Of a DNA stretch of 64,000 nucleotides, positions 17,845-26,449 are shown in pieces. The notes below the pieces were generated by a model. That model was not told the DNA's origin. It ran no database searches and saw only the letters and a program-made list of their open reading frames with translations. The DNA is from an uncultured Christensenella sp. (GTDB taxonomy: Bacteria > Bacillota > Clostridia > Christensenellales > UBA3700). The stretch lies in NCBI GenBank assembly GCA_910583735.1, contig CAJTXS010000005.1:22645-86644 (forward strand). Direction: 5' to 3'. The position numbers and the translations under genes are program-made. How positions within the stretch are numbered: the first letter of the stretch is position 1; every line of letters begins with the position of its first letter.

Positions 17845-18086
17845 AATACCGACGGCAGAATCCTTTCCTTAAAAATCTGCCCTACGTTGTCACCGTTAAG
17901 ACCGGTAATGAACTCGTCGTCCACTTTAGCAGTCACGCCCTCGGCGCAATGCCCGAGACAAAAGCTCGCCTGCAAGGTAATCTTGTCGCCGACGCCGCTT
18001 TCTTCGATGGCTTTCTTAAAGCCCTCTATGACGTCGTAGGAGCCCTTGAGATGGCACGAACTGCCCACGCATACGCTTATAATCAT
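17841..18086 (-). CDS. Thioredoxin-like [2Fe-2S] ferredoxin
   Basis: 81 aa starting MIISVCVGSSCHLKG, with the four cysteines of the NuoE/HndA-like fold as VCVGSSC and FCLGHC. It transfers electrons to or from the sensory hydrogenase encoded next. AGGGGTG lies 6 nt before the ATG at 18086. An in-frame GTG nine bases upstream falls inside that ribosome binding site, so I reject it as the start. First gene of the five-gene operon. Confidence 0.88.
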   Translation of the reverse strand: MIISVCVGSSCHLKGSYDVIEGFKKAIEESGVGDKITLQASFCLGHCAEGVTAKVDDEFITGLNGDNVGQIFKERILPSVL

Positions 18087-18120
18087 ATAATTCACCCCTG
18101 AATTAGTAATATCTTATTAA

Positions 18121-18149
18121 ATTATATATAAGTCGACAGTTAAAGTCAA
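18121..18149 (-). promoter_or_regulatory. Promoter of the hydrogenase operon
   Basis: Minus strand TTGACT (18144-18149), 17-nt spacer, TATAAT (18121-18126). Start of transcription near 18114 gives a leader of about 28 nt containing AGGGGTG, unlike the leaderless genes nearby. Confidence 0.75.
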
Positions 18150-18209
18150 TAGTTATGCCCGCCGCAGACCGCGCGCAAGACATGGAAAAATATTACAGTA
18201 CTCGCCCGT

Positions 18210-19091
18210 CTACACGCCGCGCTCGCCCAAATAACCGTTAAAATCCGGCGTATATTCTCCGTCCGCGCTGCTCAGCTCTTGCACGAATACATCGCCGAAT
18301 CCGAGCTTGCTCGCATGACTTAGCGCGAGTTTATACTCCAACGGTTTAAGGCTCCTGGATATATCGGGATACTTGCTCGCCTCGCCGCAAGGATAGTACT
18401 GGCTCATAAGCGATATTACTGTATCGCTACCTACAGCGTCTTTTATTATATCCAGCGCCGCCACGCTATTATCTATGTGATTAGGCAGCGCCATATGCCT
18501 TACAATCATTCCGCTCGTCATGATTTTACCGTCATACCTATCATGAGGGCGATAGGAGCGCATAAGTTTAATCGCTTCGCGCGCAATTAACGGATAATCG
18601 GGAGCATTGCTCAGCCTTTCGGCAAGCGCAGCGTCTCCATACTTGAAGTCGGGCAGCCAAATATCTACGATGTCCGCGAGAGCGCGCACCTGCGATAAAC
18701 TCTCGTATCCGCCGCAGTTGAATACAAGAGGCAGTCGCGGTCTGTAAATATCCAATGCTCTCATAAGTCCGCCGATATAATGGGACGCCGTAACGAGATT
18801 GATGTTATGCACTCCGCTGTCATCGAGCATCCTGAATATATCTGCAAGCCCTGCGGGCGTTACCTCTCTGCCGATATCTCCTCTCGATAAAGAATAGTTC
18901 TGACAGTAGACGCAACCGAGATTGCAACCGGAGAAGAAAATAGTTCCGCTACCCCTCTCTCCGCTGATAGGGGGCTCTTCCCACATATGACGAGACACCA
19001 GTCCGATAGACATGGTATCGTAGCTGCGGCAATAACCTCTCCGCTCCTGCCTGTCTACTCCGCACGCTCTCGGACACAAATTGCAATCCAT
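18210..19091 (-). CDS. PflX-like radical SAM protein (COG1313)
   Basis: 293 aa. The radical SAM cluster motif is CNLGCVYCQNY (residues ~56-66), preceded by an N-terminal Cys set MDCNLCPRACGVDR, typical of the pyruvate formate-lyase-activase-related PflX/COG1313 group. Substrate of this group is not known; no glycyl radical enzyme is adjacent. The protein begins right at its conserved Cys motif, so the ATG at 19091 is well supported. That ATG has no ribosome binding site and lies 6 nt from a TATAAT, suggesting a leaderless mRNA. Confidence 0.88.
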   Translation of the reverse strand: MDCNLCPRACGVDRQERRGYCRSYDTMSIGLVSRHMWEEPPISGERGSGTIFFSGCNLGCVYCQNYSLSRGDIGREVTPAGLADIFRMLDDSGVHNINLVTASHYIGGLMRALDIYRPRLPLVFNCGGYESLSQVRALADIVDIWLPDFKYGDAALAERLSNAPDYPLIAREAIKLMRSYRPHDRYDGKIMTSGMIVRHMALPNHIDNSVAALDIIKDAVGSDTVISLMSQYYPCGEASKYPDISRSLKPLEYKLALSHASKLGFGDVFVQELSSADGEYTPDFNGYLGERGV

Positions 19092-19097
19092 AGTTAA

Positions 19098-19126
19098 ATT
19101 ATACTATCGAGCTGTTGAAAAATCAA
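19098..19126 (-). promoter_or_regulatory. Leaderless promoter of the radical SAM gene
   Basis: Minus strand TTGATT (19121-19126), 17-nt spacer, TATAAT (19098-19103), then six bases (TTAACT) and ATG at 19091. Transcription starting about 7 nt after the -10 would begin at the A of the ATG. No Shine-Dalgarno is present. Confidence 0.8.
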
Positions 19127-19421
19127 AGCTATCTCGCAGTAGAAATATCCGCCTGCAACAATAAAAAACTCATACATGCCCATAATTATAAGTAAATAAT
19201 GTACAAATCGAGTATTAGCTACCGCAAGGCAAAACATGCGAGCGCATTTTACAATTAATACGTATAATAATTATATCGACAAACGCCGCGAATAAATTTA
19301 CCTATCCCATTTTGCATATTAATTTGACACTGCATGCAAGGCGACAAAGTATAACTGCCGCCGCCTTATTAAGGTGGCTTACGTGCGGCAATACCGCGCT
19401 GAATATCGATACCTGCGCCGC
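19127..19421. other. Non-coding gap upstream of the radical SAM gene
   Basis: AT-rich intergenic DNA between the radical SAM promoter and the terminator at 19422. I see a small imperfect hairpin near 19362-19380 (GCCGCC/GGTGGC) and nothing else: no ORF with a ribosome binding site, no RNA gene. Confidence 0.55.
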
Positions 19422-19453
19422 AGAAAAAAGAGGACGGATAATTCCGTCCTCTT
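19422..19453 (-). terminator. Rho-independent terminator of the FloA operon
   Basis: Minus strand 10-bp stem AAGAGGACGG / CCGTCCTCTT with a 6-nt loop, followed by a TTTTTT run. Lies 19 nt after the last gene of the operon. Confidence 0.85.
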
Positions 19454-19471
19454 AAGCCGTAAACTAATTGT

Positions 19472-19972
19472 CTACTTCCGTCTCGAGCAGTACTTGACGT
19501 ACGCCGGACGATTGAGCACATCCCCCGTTACGATAGCGAACTTAAGCGCGTCGTAATCGGGCTCTTCCTCTCCGCCTTCCGCATCCAGCTTGATAAAGCG
19601 GGAGAAATAGTGCTCGCTGCAGCCCTCGTCGGAAATACCGCCTATGCTGCCGCCTACCTCGACTTTCTCCTCAACGTACACGCTTCCGTCGTCATCGTGC
19701 TCTACGGCGCAGTCCTCCTCATGGTGAGTGGGAATCAGCCTGCTGGTCATGGGCACGTATCCGCTCGTGCCGAGTCCTTGCGCGGGCTTAGCCTTATTCT
19801 CTGCGGGAGCGCTCGTAGCAAGCGACGCGTACTTAAACAGCTGCTCTACGTTGATTCCTCGCTTGCGCAGGAAGTTGATGCCTTTGATATACTCGTCATT
19901 CAACTTCCCTTGCGTCTCCATAGCCTTGAGTACGGCTATGTGCTTGGAGTACGTTTCGTACGGATTAGCCAT
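19472..19972 (-). CDS. Hypothetical protein of the FloA operon
   Basis: 166 aa, not recognised. The N-terminal ~50 residues are helical (YSKHIAVLKAMETQGKLND, then INFLRKRGINVEQLF). The middle is low-complexity and acidic (EEDCAVEHDDDGSVYVEEKVEVGG). The end is basic. No signal peptide or membrane segment. Its ATG overlaps the floA stop, so it is translated with the flotillin and may be a soluble partner of the FloA/NfeD membrane assembly; that is inference. Confidence 0.7.
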   Translation of the reverse strand: MANPYETYSKHIAVLKAMETQGKLNDEYIKGINFLRKRGINVEQLFKYASLATSAPAENKAKPAQGLGTSGYVPMTSRLIPTHHEEDCAVEHDDDGSVYVEEKVEVGGSIGGISDEGCSEHYFSRFIKLDAEGGEEEPDYDALKFAIVTGDVLNRPAYVKYCSRRK

Positions 19973-20991
19973 TATTTCTTACCCTTGGGCGTAGTGCTCT
20001 TGCTGTTCTTGTCGTTGCCGCCGATGGCGTTGCGCATATTGGTGTCTGCTATCATATTCTGCATTCCGTAGTAGTCCATTACGCCGAGATTGCCGTCCTT
20101 GAGCGCCTGAGCCATAGCCTTGGGCACTTCCGCCTCCGACTCGATAACGAGCGCGCGCATTTCCTGCGTCTTTGCTTTCATCTCCTGCTCGAGCGCTACA
20201 GCCATAGCTCTGCGCTCTTCCGCCTTAGCTTCCGCAATGCGCTTGTCTGCCTCCGCCTGGTCCATCTGGAGCTGAGCGCCTATATTCCTACCTACGTCGA
20301 TATCCGCTATATCGATAGAGAGTATCTCGAACGCCGTACCGCTGTCCAGTCCCTTGCCGAGCACGGTCTTGGAGATGAGGTCGGGGTTCTCGAGCACTTC
20401 CTTGTGACTGAGCGCGGAGCCCACCGTAGTGACGATACCCTCGCCTACGCGGGCTATGATGGTGTCCTCTCCCGCGCCGCCGATGAGCCTTGTGATATTG
20501 GCGCGAACCGTTACCCTTGCCTTAACGCGCAGCTCGATACCGTCTTTTGCTATCGCGGAGATAGCGGGAGTCTCGATTACCTTGGGATTGACCGACACTC
20601 TTACCGCATCGAGCACGTCTCTGCCCGCAAGGTCGATGGCTCTTGCCGTCTCGGAACTGAGGTGCATGTTGGCGCTGTGCGCGCTGATTAGCGCGTTGAC
20701 TACCTTAAGGACGTTACCTCTTGCCATTACGTGGCACTCGAGCTCGTCGATAGTGATGTCCAGTCCCGCCTTGCATGCGGAAATATACGCGTCGACAAGT
20801 GGCGATACCTTAATGCCGCGCCACTTCATACCGATAAGGCGCGCCATAGATATTCTTACTCCGGATACCGCCGCCCTGAACCATATCTTGATAGGCAACA
20901 GTCCGAAGATAAGACCGATGACGATAATCGCCGCGACTACGCCGACTACGATTCCGACAATAGCAGAAGTTGTCATTGCCAAAAGAAACAT
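19972..20991 (-). CDS. floA: Flotillin-like protein FloA
   Basis: 339 aa. One N-terminal membrane segment ([23 protein letters not shown], ~10-32), then the SPFH domain ([15 protein letters not shown] to about residue 240). Next comes a coiled-coil tail rich in [21 protein letters not shown], and a Lys-rich end. FloA scaffolds detergent-resistant membrane microdomains. AAGGAGGG lies 6 nt from the ATG. NfeD, its usual partner, is the next gene upstream. Confidence 0.93.
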   Translation of the reverse strand: MFLLAMTTSAIVGIVVGVVAAIIVIGLIFGLLPIKIWFRAAVSGVRISMARLIGMKWRGIKVSPLVDAYISACKAGLDITIDELECHVMARGNVLKVVNALISAHSANMHLSSETARAIDLAGRDVLDAVRVSVNPKVIETPAISAIAKDGIELRVKARVTVRANITRLIGGAGEDTIIARVGEGIVTTVGSALSHKEVLENPDLISKTVLGKGLDSGTAFEILSIDIADIDVGRNIGAQLQMDQAEADKRIAEAKAEERRAMAVALEQEMKAKTQEMRALVIESEAEVPKAMAQALKDGNLGVMDYYGMQNMIADTNMRNAIGGNDKNSKSTTPKGKK

Positions 20992-21060
20992 TTATACCCT
21001 CCTTTTCTGCCCCAGCGGGCAACGTCGCTTTATTGCGACTGCATTATTGATATTATAACC

Positions 21061-21657
21061 TCAGTCTTGCGACTGCTGCTTGTCAGACTCCTCGTATTCC
21101 GTAGCGGTAATTTCGCCCGCCTTGGCGCTGTCCAAAGCTACGATTATCCTTACGCCCTCTACGTCGATAATTTTGACGCAAGAGCCGGATACGATATATT
21201 CGCCTCTTGTGACCACGTCGTACAGCTTGTCGCCTATCTCCGCAGTGCCAACGGGACGAAGGTCGCACTTAGCTGTGCCCGTCTCGCCTATAAGACAAGT
21301 GAAGTCGGGCGTGCCGTCGCTCCTGTCCTTGGACACCGACGTCCTGCCCAGTACGAAGCCCGTGCGAGAAAATACGCCTTTCTTGACCAAAATCAACAGC
21401 ACAATCGCCGCTATGCTCAGCACCAATATAGATACGCCGAGCAAGACGAACGCCTGTATGACGGGATTGCCGCCGCCGTTGTTGTAAGCTCTGATTATCA
21501 GAGCGGCTATTACGAGGATACCGCCCGTTATCCCGAAAAAGCCGTACCCCGGCACAAATAACTCGACTATTACGAATATGAGACCGAGTACGAGCAATAT
21601 TGCCGGCAACCAGCCTATATCGGAAAAAGTATATACAAATTCTTGCCAAAAAGTCAT
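21061..21657 (-). CDS. NfeD-family membrane protein
   Basis: 198 aa. Three to four membrane helices in the first ~110 residues (LPAILLVLGLIFVIVELFVPGYGFFGITGGILVIAAL; VLLGVSILVLSIAAIVLLILV), then the C-terminal OB-fold (LIGETGTAKCDLRPVGTAEIGDKLYDVVTRGEYI). The VELFVPGYG motif is diagnostic of NfeD. It is the short form, without the fused ClpP-like protease. FloA follows 69 nt downstream. Confidence 0.93.
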   Translation of the reverse strand: MTFWQEFVYTFSDIGWLPAILLVLGLIFVIVELFVPGYGFFGITGGILVIAALIIRAYNNGGGNPVIQAFVLLGVSILVLSIAAIVLLILVKKGVFSRTGFVLGRTSVSKDRSDGTPDFTCLIGETGTAKCDLRPVGTAEIGDKLYDVVTRGEYIVSGSCVKIIDVEGVRIIVALDSAKAGEITATEYEESDKQQSQD

Positions 21658-21658
21658 G

Positions 21659-22291
21659 TCAATCTCCTATATTATCGGACGAGCTTACATCGTCCGTACG
21701 CGCGCCCAGGTCATCCGAAGGATAAAACTCGGCTAAAGCCTTGAGCAGCATATCGATAAGCATTATGTCGAACGCGGCGTTGCCGTCTACTTCGCAGGCT
21801 ATACGCGTCTCGACGGATATCTTTTCGACCCTGCCCGCTCCGTACTTGGTACGGCAGTATATTACGAATGAGAGTATTGCTATAACGAAAAACAGCGCTG
21901 CAATTACTATCGCCGCTATTCCCGTCTTGGCGACTGCGGAATGCGACAGCAGATAGTCCTCGTCCGTCGCGTACATTATGCACAGTCCCACTGTCAAAGC
22001 TACTACCGCTACGCTCAAAGACGTCAGCATCCTAAGCACGAGCATAGGCGCTCTGCTCGCAGAAGACTTCTCCGTAACGGGAGCGACGTCCGCTAAAGAG
22101 CGAGTCTCCGCCCTGCTTTGCTTGAGCGCGATAAGAGCGCCATGCCTCTCGCTGAGCAAAGCCGCGCCCTCTTCGTCCAAGTTATTGCAGACAAAACGAA
22201 TAGAGTCGGAGCATGACGATAAGGCGTCGCCGTCCGCAAAGTTATCCGTCGCCGACAATATCTTATTAATCTCTTCGCTGCACTTGCTCAT
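21659..22291 (-). CDS. Hypothetical two-helix membrane protein
   Basis: 210 aa, not recognised. Residues 1-80 are soluble and helical with several Cys. Two membrane helices follow (MLRMLTSLSVAVVALTVGLCIMY; TGIAAIVIAALFFVIAILSFVIY), then a soluble tail of ~65 residues. It overlaps the hydrolase gene by 4 nt and is 1 nt from nfeD, so it belongs to this operon and probably acts at the membrane. Confidence 0.7.
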   Translation of the reverse strand: MSKCSEEINKILSATDNFADGDALSSCSDSIRFVCNNLDEEGAALLSERHGALIALKQSRAETRSLADVAPVTEKSSASRAPMLVLRMLTSLSVAVVALTVGLCIMYATDEDYLLSHSAVAKTGIAAIVIAALFFVIAILSFVIYCRTKYGAGRVEKISVETRIACEVDGNAAFDIMLIDMLLKALAEFYPSDDLGARTDDVSSSDNIGD

Positions 22292-23364
22292 CTTCTCTCC
22301 TCGAGCGCCTTGGCGTAGAAACTCTCCACTGCGTCCATAAAGCTCTCGTCTATATCGAACACGTCGTCCCTACTGCAATAGTGGTAATGGCAATCCACTT
22401 CCCACTTAAAGTAACACTCGTTCTTATACATCTTGCGACGGGGTCTGCCCGCGCAATCTCTCTTGATATTATCTTCCGCCCTAACGGAGCGCGACAAGGT
22501 ATGTCCTCTGTCGTCATAGAGCAGAATTTCCGCATTGGGATTGGTAATCCTGTCTTTGCGCAAAGCTATGCTGCACTTATAAGGTACGGTGGGATCGTCC
22601 TTGCTGTGCGTAATCAGCACGCGTCCGCCGTACTTATTGATGCCGTCCACGCCTCTGTATAAAGACGCCTTGCCGTACAGCATACGCTGAACGAGACTAA
22701 AGTAAGGCATCATCATGACAGCCTGCTTGCCAGCCATCTTCTCCGCCTGAAAGCGCATAATACTTGCGCAGTCGTCAAAGCCGCTTGCAGTAGCCAAAGC
22801 GAGCGGTGTGTGCCCGTAATTGAGCGCTGCGGCAGTACCGAAACCGCTCCAACTGTGACCGTATACGAGCAGGGGCATATCCTTATACTCGCTGCTCTCT
22901 ATGTAGCCGAGCATAGCGTGGATATCCACATGAGACTGCGGCAGACCTCTCATTACTTTGCCGCCGCTCGCACCGCAGCCGCTGATATCGAACATCATTA
23001 CCGCATAGCCTCTGTCCGTAAAGTAGCGCGCCCTGTTAAGATAATTGCCGTGCGAGCAGCCCAGTCCGTGACACAGGAGTATCAACGCCCTGCCGTCGTA
23101 CTTGTTCCTATCTCGGTACAGAAAGCATGCAAGCTCGTTGCCTGCCGACTGCACCTTGAACTCGTCGCATATGAGCTCGGGATAGTCCTTAACGGACAGC
23201 AACATCTCCGTCTTGTCGCTGCGCTTATAGAAAAGATAGCGATAGACGAATACCGTCGCAATCAAAGGAATAATAAAGGTCCAACAAAGCAGCACATATA
23301 CTATAAATACCGCAATCTTTATTGGAATGTTATTTTTACTTTTTGTCTTAACCCTATTCCCCAT
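22288..23364 (-). CDS. Membrane-anchored alpha/beta hydrolase
   Basis: 358 aa from MGNRVKTKSKNNIPIK. A basic N-terminus and one membrane anchor (VFIVYVLLCWTFIIPLIATVFVY) precede an alpha/beta-hydrolase domain. LLCHGLGCSHGNYLNRARYF holds the oxyanion turn, and YGHSWSGFG is the nucleophile elbow (GHSWSG). LITHSKDDPTVP carries the acid, and YDDRGHTLSR the His. Substrate unknown. The ATG at 23364 has no ribosome binding site and lies 6 nt from a consensus -10, so the operon it leads (hydrolase, two-helix protein, NfeD, FloA, hypothetical) seems to start with a leaderless gene. Confidence 0.85.
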   Translation of the reverse strand: MGNRVKTKSKNNIPIKIAVFIVYVLLCWTFIIPLIATVFVYRYLFYKRSDKTEMLLSVKDYPELICDEFKVQSAGNELACFLYRDRNKYDGRALILLCHGLGCSHGNYLNRARYFTDRGYAVMMFDISGCGASGGKVMRGLPQSHVDIHAMLGYIESSEYKDMPLLVYGHSWSGFGTAAALNYGHTPLALATASGFDDCASIMRFQAEKMAGKQAVMMMPYFSLVQRMLYGKASLYRGVDGINKYGGRVLITHSKDDPTVPYKCSIALRKDRITNPNAEILLYDDRGHTLSRSVRAEDNIKRDCAGRPRRKMYKNECYFKWEVDCHYHYCSRDDVFDIDESFMDAVESFYAKALEERR

Positions 23365-23370
23365 AACGTT

Positions 23371-23399
23371 ATTATAATACAGCGTGCGCGCGTTGTCAA
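23371..23399 (-). promoter_or_regulatory. Consensus leaderless promoter of the hydrolase-FloA operon
   Basis: Minus strand TTGACA (23394-23399), 17-nt spacer, TATAAT (23371-23376), six bases (AACGTT), ATG at 23364. Both hexamers match the consensus fully and there is no room for a ribosome binding site after the expected start. Confidence 0.85.
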
Positions 23400-23534
23400 T
23401 GCCGAATAGAGTTGCTTTAGACGTCCGATTATAACTTATCATTGCTCTATATCTAATCTTGCGGTATTTATACAAAGGAGCATATCCGATTTAATCTTTT
23501 TGCACTTCACGCTGCCGATATTGCAAGCGCCAAG

Positions 23535-23564
23535 TTGCAATGGCGAGCCATATAGTTATATAAT
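23535..23564 (+). promoter_or_regulatory. Leaderless promoter of the rsmF-like gene
   Basis: TTGCAA (23535-23540), 18-nt spacer, TATAAT (23559-23564), six bases (ATCGCT), ATG at 23571. No Shine-Dalgarno. Divergent from the hydrolase promoter about 140 bp away, with the same -10 to ATG distance. Confidence 0.8.
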
Positions 23565-23570
23565 ATCGCT

Positions 23571-24881
23571 ATGGAATTGCCGCTTAAATTTAAGGAACGC
23601 ATGCTCGAGTTGATGGGTAAAGATTATGAGGATTACATATCTTCATATGACCGCCCCGCTTGCAAAGGGCTGAGAATAAATACGCTTAAGACATCGCTCA
23701 AGCCGCCCGTATGCTCAAAGCGTGTGCCTTGGTGCGGCAGCGGCTACTACTACCGCGAAGGCAGCCCGGGCAAGTGCGCGCTGCACGAAGCGGGCGCATA
23801 TTACATACAAGAGCCCTCCGCAATGTCGGTAATCACGGCGGCGGATATAAGAGACGGAGAGATTGTACTGGACCTGTGCGCGGCTCCCGGAGGAAAAAGC
23901 ACCCAAATAGCCTGTCTCAACCCAAGCGGACTGACAATATCCAACGACATCATACCCTCGAGAGCTAAAATCCTTGACCAAAACACCGAACGCATGGGCA
24001 TAGCCAACGCCGCGGTAACGTGCGCGAGTCCACTTACGCTGTCGCGCTGCTGGAGCGCGATATTCGACACCGTAATAGTCGACGCGCCCTGCTCGGGAGA
24101 AGGCATGTTCAGAAAGGCGGACATTGCTATATCCGAGTGGAGTGAAGAAAATGTAAAGGCGTGCGCGGCGCGTCAAAGAGAAATACTGGACCTTGCCAAG
24201 CAGCTGGTAAAGTGCGGCGGGAAGCTGGTATACTCCACCTGCACATACTCGAGAGAAGAAAACGAGGACAATATCGCGCATTTTCTGAAAAGCAACGAGG
24301 ATTTCGAGCAGATCGCTTCGCCGCTCGACAAAGTAGAGGGAATCGAGCGAGGGATAGGCGGACTGGGCTATCGGCTCTACCCTCATAAAGTCGAGGGAGA
24401 AGGACACTACGTCGCCGTGCTTCGCAGAAAGGGCGACTTAAAAGACGTAAGATATCCAAAGGAAAGGCTTCAAGTCAACGTAAAAGACCTAAAGCTGTAT
24501 AAAGATTGGGCGAACAAGTATCTGCATAACGCGCCGATATGCAACAATCAATCGGGAGAAATGCTGTACTGCACTCCCGAGAGCATGCCGAGAATGCAGG
24601 GTATCAAATATCTGCGGCTGGGATTGCCGCTTGGGACGGTATCGGGCGGAAGATTCGAGCCGAGCCACTCTCTTGCGTTAAGTCTAAAGCCTTGCGATGT
24701 GAAAAATAATATTGACCTTAACTCCCAATCGGCGGAAGCATCGGCATATCTGCACGGAGAATCGCTGTCTTGCGATATGACGGGCTGGACTTTAGTATCC
24801 GTGGACGGGATATCGCTGGGCTGGGGCAAAGCGTCGGACGGGACGCTTAAGAACAAGTATCCCAAAGGTCTCAGAAAATAA
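23571..24881 (+). CDS. RsmF-like rRNA (cytosine-5)-methyltransferase, NOL1/NOP2/sun family
   Basis: 436 aa. N-terminal LPLKFKERMLELMGKDYEDYISSYDRPA is the usual opening of the RsmF/YebU group and supports the start. SAM-binding core: DLCAAPGGKSTQIA. The PC catalytic motif is in VDAPCSGEGMFRK, and the second active-site Cys in YSTCTYSREENE. The C-terminal ~140 residues form the RNA-binding extension. Likely methylates a cytosine of 16S rRNA. It is alone on the plus strand and its mRNA appears leaderless. Confidence 0.92.
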   Translation: MELPLKFKERMLELMGKDYEDYISSYDRPACKGLRINTLKTSLKPPVCSKRVPWCGSGYYYREGSPGKCALHEAGAYYIQEPSAMSVITAADIRDGEIVLDLCAAPGGKSTQIACLNPSGLTISNDIIPSRAKILDQNTERMGIANAAVTCASPLTLSRCWSAIFDTVIVDAPCSGEGMFRKADIAISEWSEENVKACAARQREILDLAKQLVKCGGKLVYSTCTYSREENEDNIAHFLKSNEDFEQIASPLDKVEGIERGIGGLGYRLYPHKVEGEGHYVAVLRRKGDLKDVRYPKERLQVNVKDLKLYKDWANKYLHNAPICNNQSGEMLYCTPESMPRMQGIKYLRLGLPLGTVSGGRFEPSHSLALSLKPCDVKNNIDLNSQSAEASAYLHGESLSCDMTGWTLVSVDGISLGWGKASDGTLKNKYPKGLRK

Positions 24882-25198
24882 TTGAAAGGCACTAATAAAT
24901 AATTATCTTACGGGCAATTAATCCCGATACTTCTATTGTAAAATCTCGGTCTGTATATCAGGCGCGCCGCATTACTTTCCGCACAGCATGCGCGCAGGAC
25001 GTCCTTAGCCTCGGTCATCGAATTTTTCAATCTGAAAATGCTCGCTCGTCAAACTGTCTTAAGTTGAGCTCGAAACAAGGAAGCGCAGCCGTAACCGCCC
25101 ACGCAAACGAATTTAACGATGATACGGACGAAAACCGACTGTCAAAGATATAGCTGCCTCGATTGACCGCGCGCTTATCGAACGTAAAGCTCTAAGCC
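24882..25198. other. Convergent gap between rsmF-like and rluA-family genes
   Basis: About 317 bp between two 3' ends. A short CGGG/CCCG hairpin lies near 24909-24925. The rest has coding-like base composition but no open frame or recognisable gene; no tRNA-like fold seen. Confidence 0.5.
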
Positions 25199-26122
25199 TT
25201 ACTGTAATTCCTTATTATTAAACTGCTCGACATACCACGGCAATTTGGCGCAAAATGTCTTGCCTCGCACATTGCCGAGCACGTCCGGGACACTGTCCGG
25301 AAAAGTAAGTTTGTAGGCGCACAAAGCCTGATATTTAAATTTATATTCCCTATTGACGGCGTTATTGCCGTACTTACTGTCTCCGAGAATAGGACAGCAT
25401 ATATATGAAAACTGCGCGCGTATCTGATGCGTACGTCCCGTTATGAGCCGCACGGACAGCAAAGACAGCCTATCGCTCTTGCCCAATACCGAATACTCGA
25501 GAATCGCCTTCTTAGCGTCGCCGCCCTTCTTTGAGAATACTTGCACTCTGCTCTTTTCGGAATTCTTCAAAATGTAATTGACAAGTTTTCCTTTATCTTT
25601 CCGAGGGTGTCCTATCGCAACGGCAAGATACTCTTTGGCTATAGTCCTCTGCTTTATGGTCGCTTTAACGGCTTCTTCCGCTTGCTGCGTCTTGGCGAAT
25701 ATTACCAATCCGGATGTACCTGTATCCAATCTGTGACACAGGCGCGGAGCCGTACTCTCATCTCCGCCCGCTTTTACGTGTCTCAAAATAACGCGATTGG
25801 CAAGAGTATCGATAACCGAATCGTCGGTCGTATTTATAATAATGCCTGCCGGCTTATCTACTATCATCAGGGCGTCGTCCTCATATACGACATCCACTTC
25901 CGTACGCGCCCGAAGATACTTGGGTCCGTCTTGATTGGGCATATAGATCCTTACGACGTCTCCTCTGTTGAGGCGTGTGGACAGAGGAACTTTTCTGTTG
26001 TTTACTCTTATCCTGTTGCCCTTAATGAACTTATACAAAGTAATATCGGTGAATTCGTGATGCTGCGAAAGTACAAAATCGTCTAATCTTATACCCTGTA
26101 TATTTACGGTAATTTCTTCCAT
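25199..26122 (-). CDS. RluA-family pseudouridine synthase
   Basis: 307 aa. N-terminal S4-type RNA-binding region (~12-65, LDDFVLSQHHEFTDITLYKFI...RVNNRKV). Catalytic domain with CHRLDTGTSGLVIFAK, whose Asp is the catalytic residue, and RLITGRTHQIRAQF. Converts uridine to pseudouridine in rRNA (RluC/RluD type; exact site unknown). TTAGGAGCC lies about 7 nt before the ATG. Confidence 0.92.
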   Translation of the reverse strand: MEEITVNIQGIRLDDFVLSQHHEFTDITLYKFIKGNRIRVNNRKVPLSTRLNRGDVVRIYMPNQDGPKYLRARTEVDVVYEDDALMIVDKPAGIIINTTDDSVIDTLANRVILRHVKAGGDESTAPRLCHRLDTGTSGLVIFAKTQQAEEAVKATIKQRTIAKEYLAVAIGHPRKDKGKLVNYILKNSEKSRVQVFSKKGGDAKKAILEYSVLGKSDRLSLLSVRLITGRTHQIRAQFSYICCPILGDSKYGNNAVNREYKFKYQALCAYKLTFPDSVPDVLGNVRGKTFCAKLPWYVEQFNNKELQ

Positions 26123-26449
26123 TGTCGGCTCCTAAATGAATTTTATCATAATATCGGAAAAAGTGTATATGTTATTGTAAAAAAATAAGTAAAAATTAAT
26201 TGTGTACGCGATATTATATAAAAATCGCTTATTTACAAGCTCCGTAATTTACGACGTCAAATCTCGCTTATCCCTAAGCGCAGCGCTTATGCTCATGTAC
26301 GGTAAAGAAGCAAGCAACCGAAAACAAGAGATAGACCGCCAGCACCACACTATTCCGAACCGAAGAAACCAAAGACCAAAAGACAAGCATTATGGAAATG
26401 TGTATAACTGGCTATGGAATCCCCTCATTCCTCATATCATTTTTTATAA
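26123..26449. other. AT-rich gap at the left edge of the acquired island
   Basis: Starts with the rluA-family 5' region. The rest changes base composition toward the TetR gene. Contains a short inverted repeat (AAGCGCAGCGCTT near 26276-26290). No credible gene. One boundary of the acquired segment probably lies here, but I find no direct repeat that marks it. Confidence 0.45.

Noticed and set aside
19350..19400. Plus-strand promoter in the radical SAM gap
   Set aside because: A TTGACA-like hexamer has a poorly spaced -10, and no gene follows.
24882..25198. Decayed gene between the rsmF-like and rluA-family genes
   Set aside because: Base composition resembles coding DNA, but I found no frame with similarity to a known family.
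26276..26290. Short palindrome as the end of the mobile element
   Set aside because: No matching copy near 28,035 and no target-site duplication seen.
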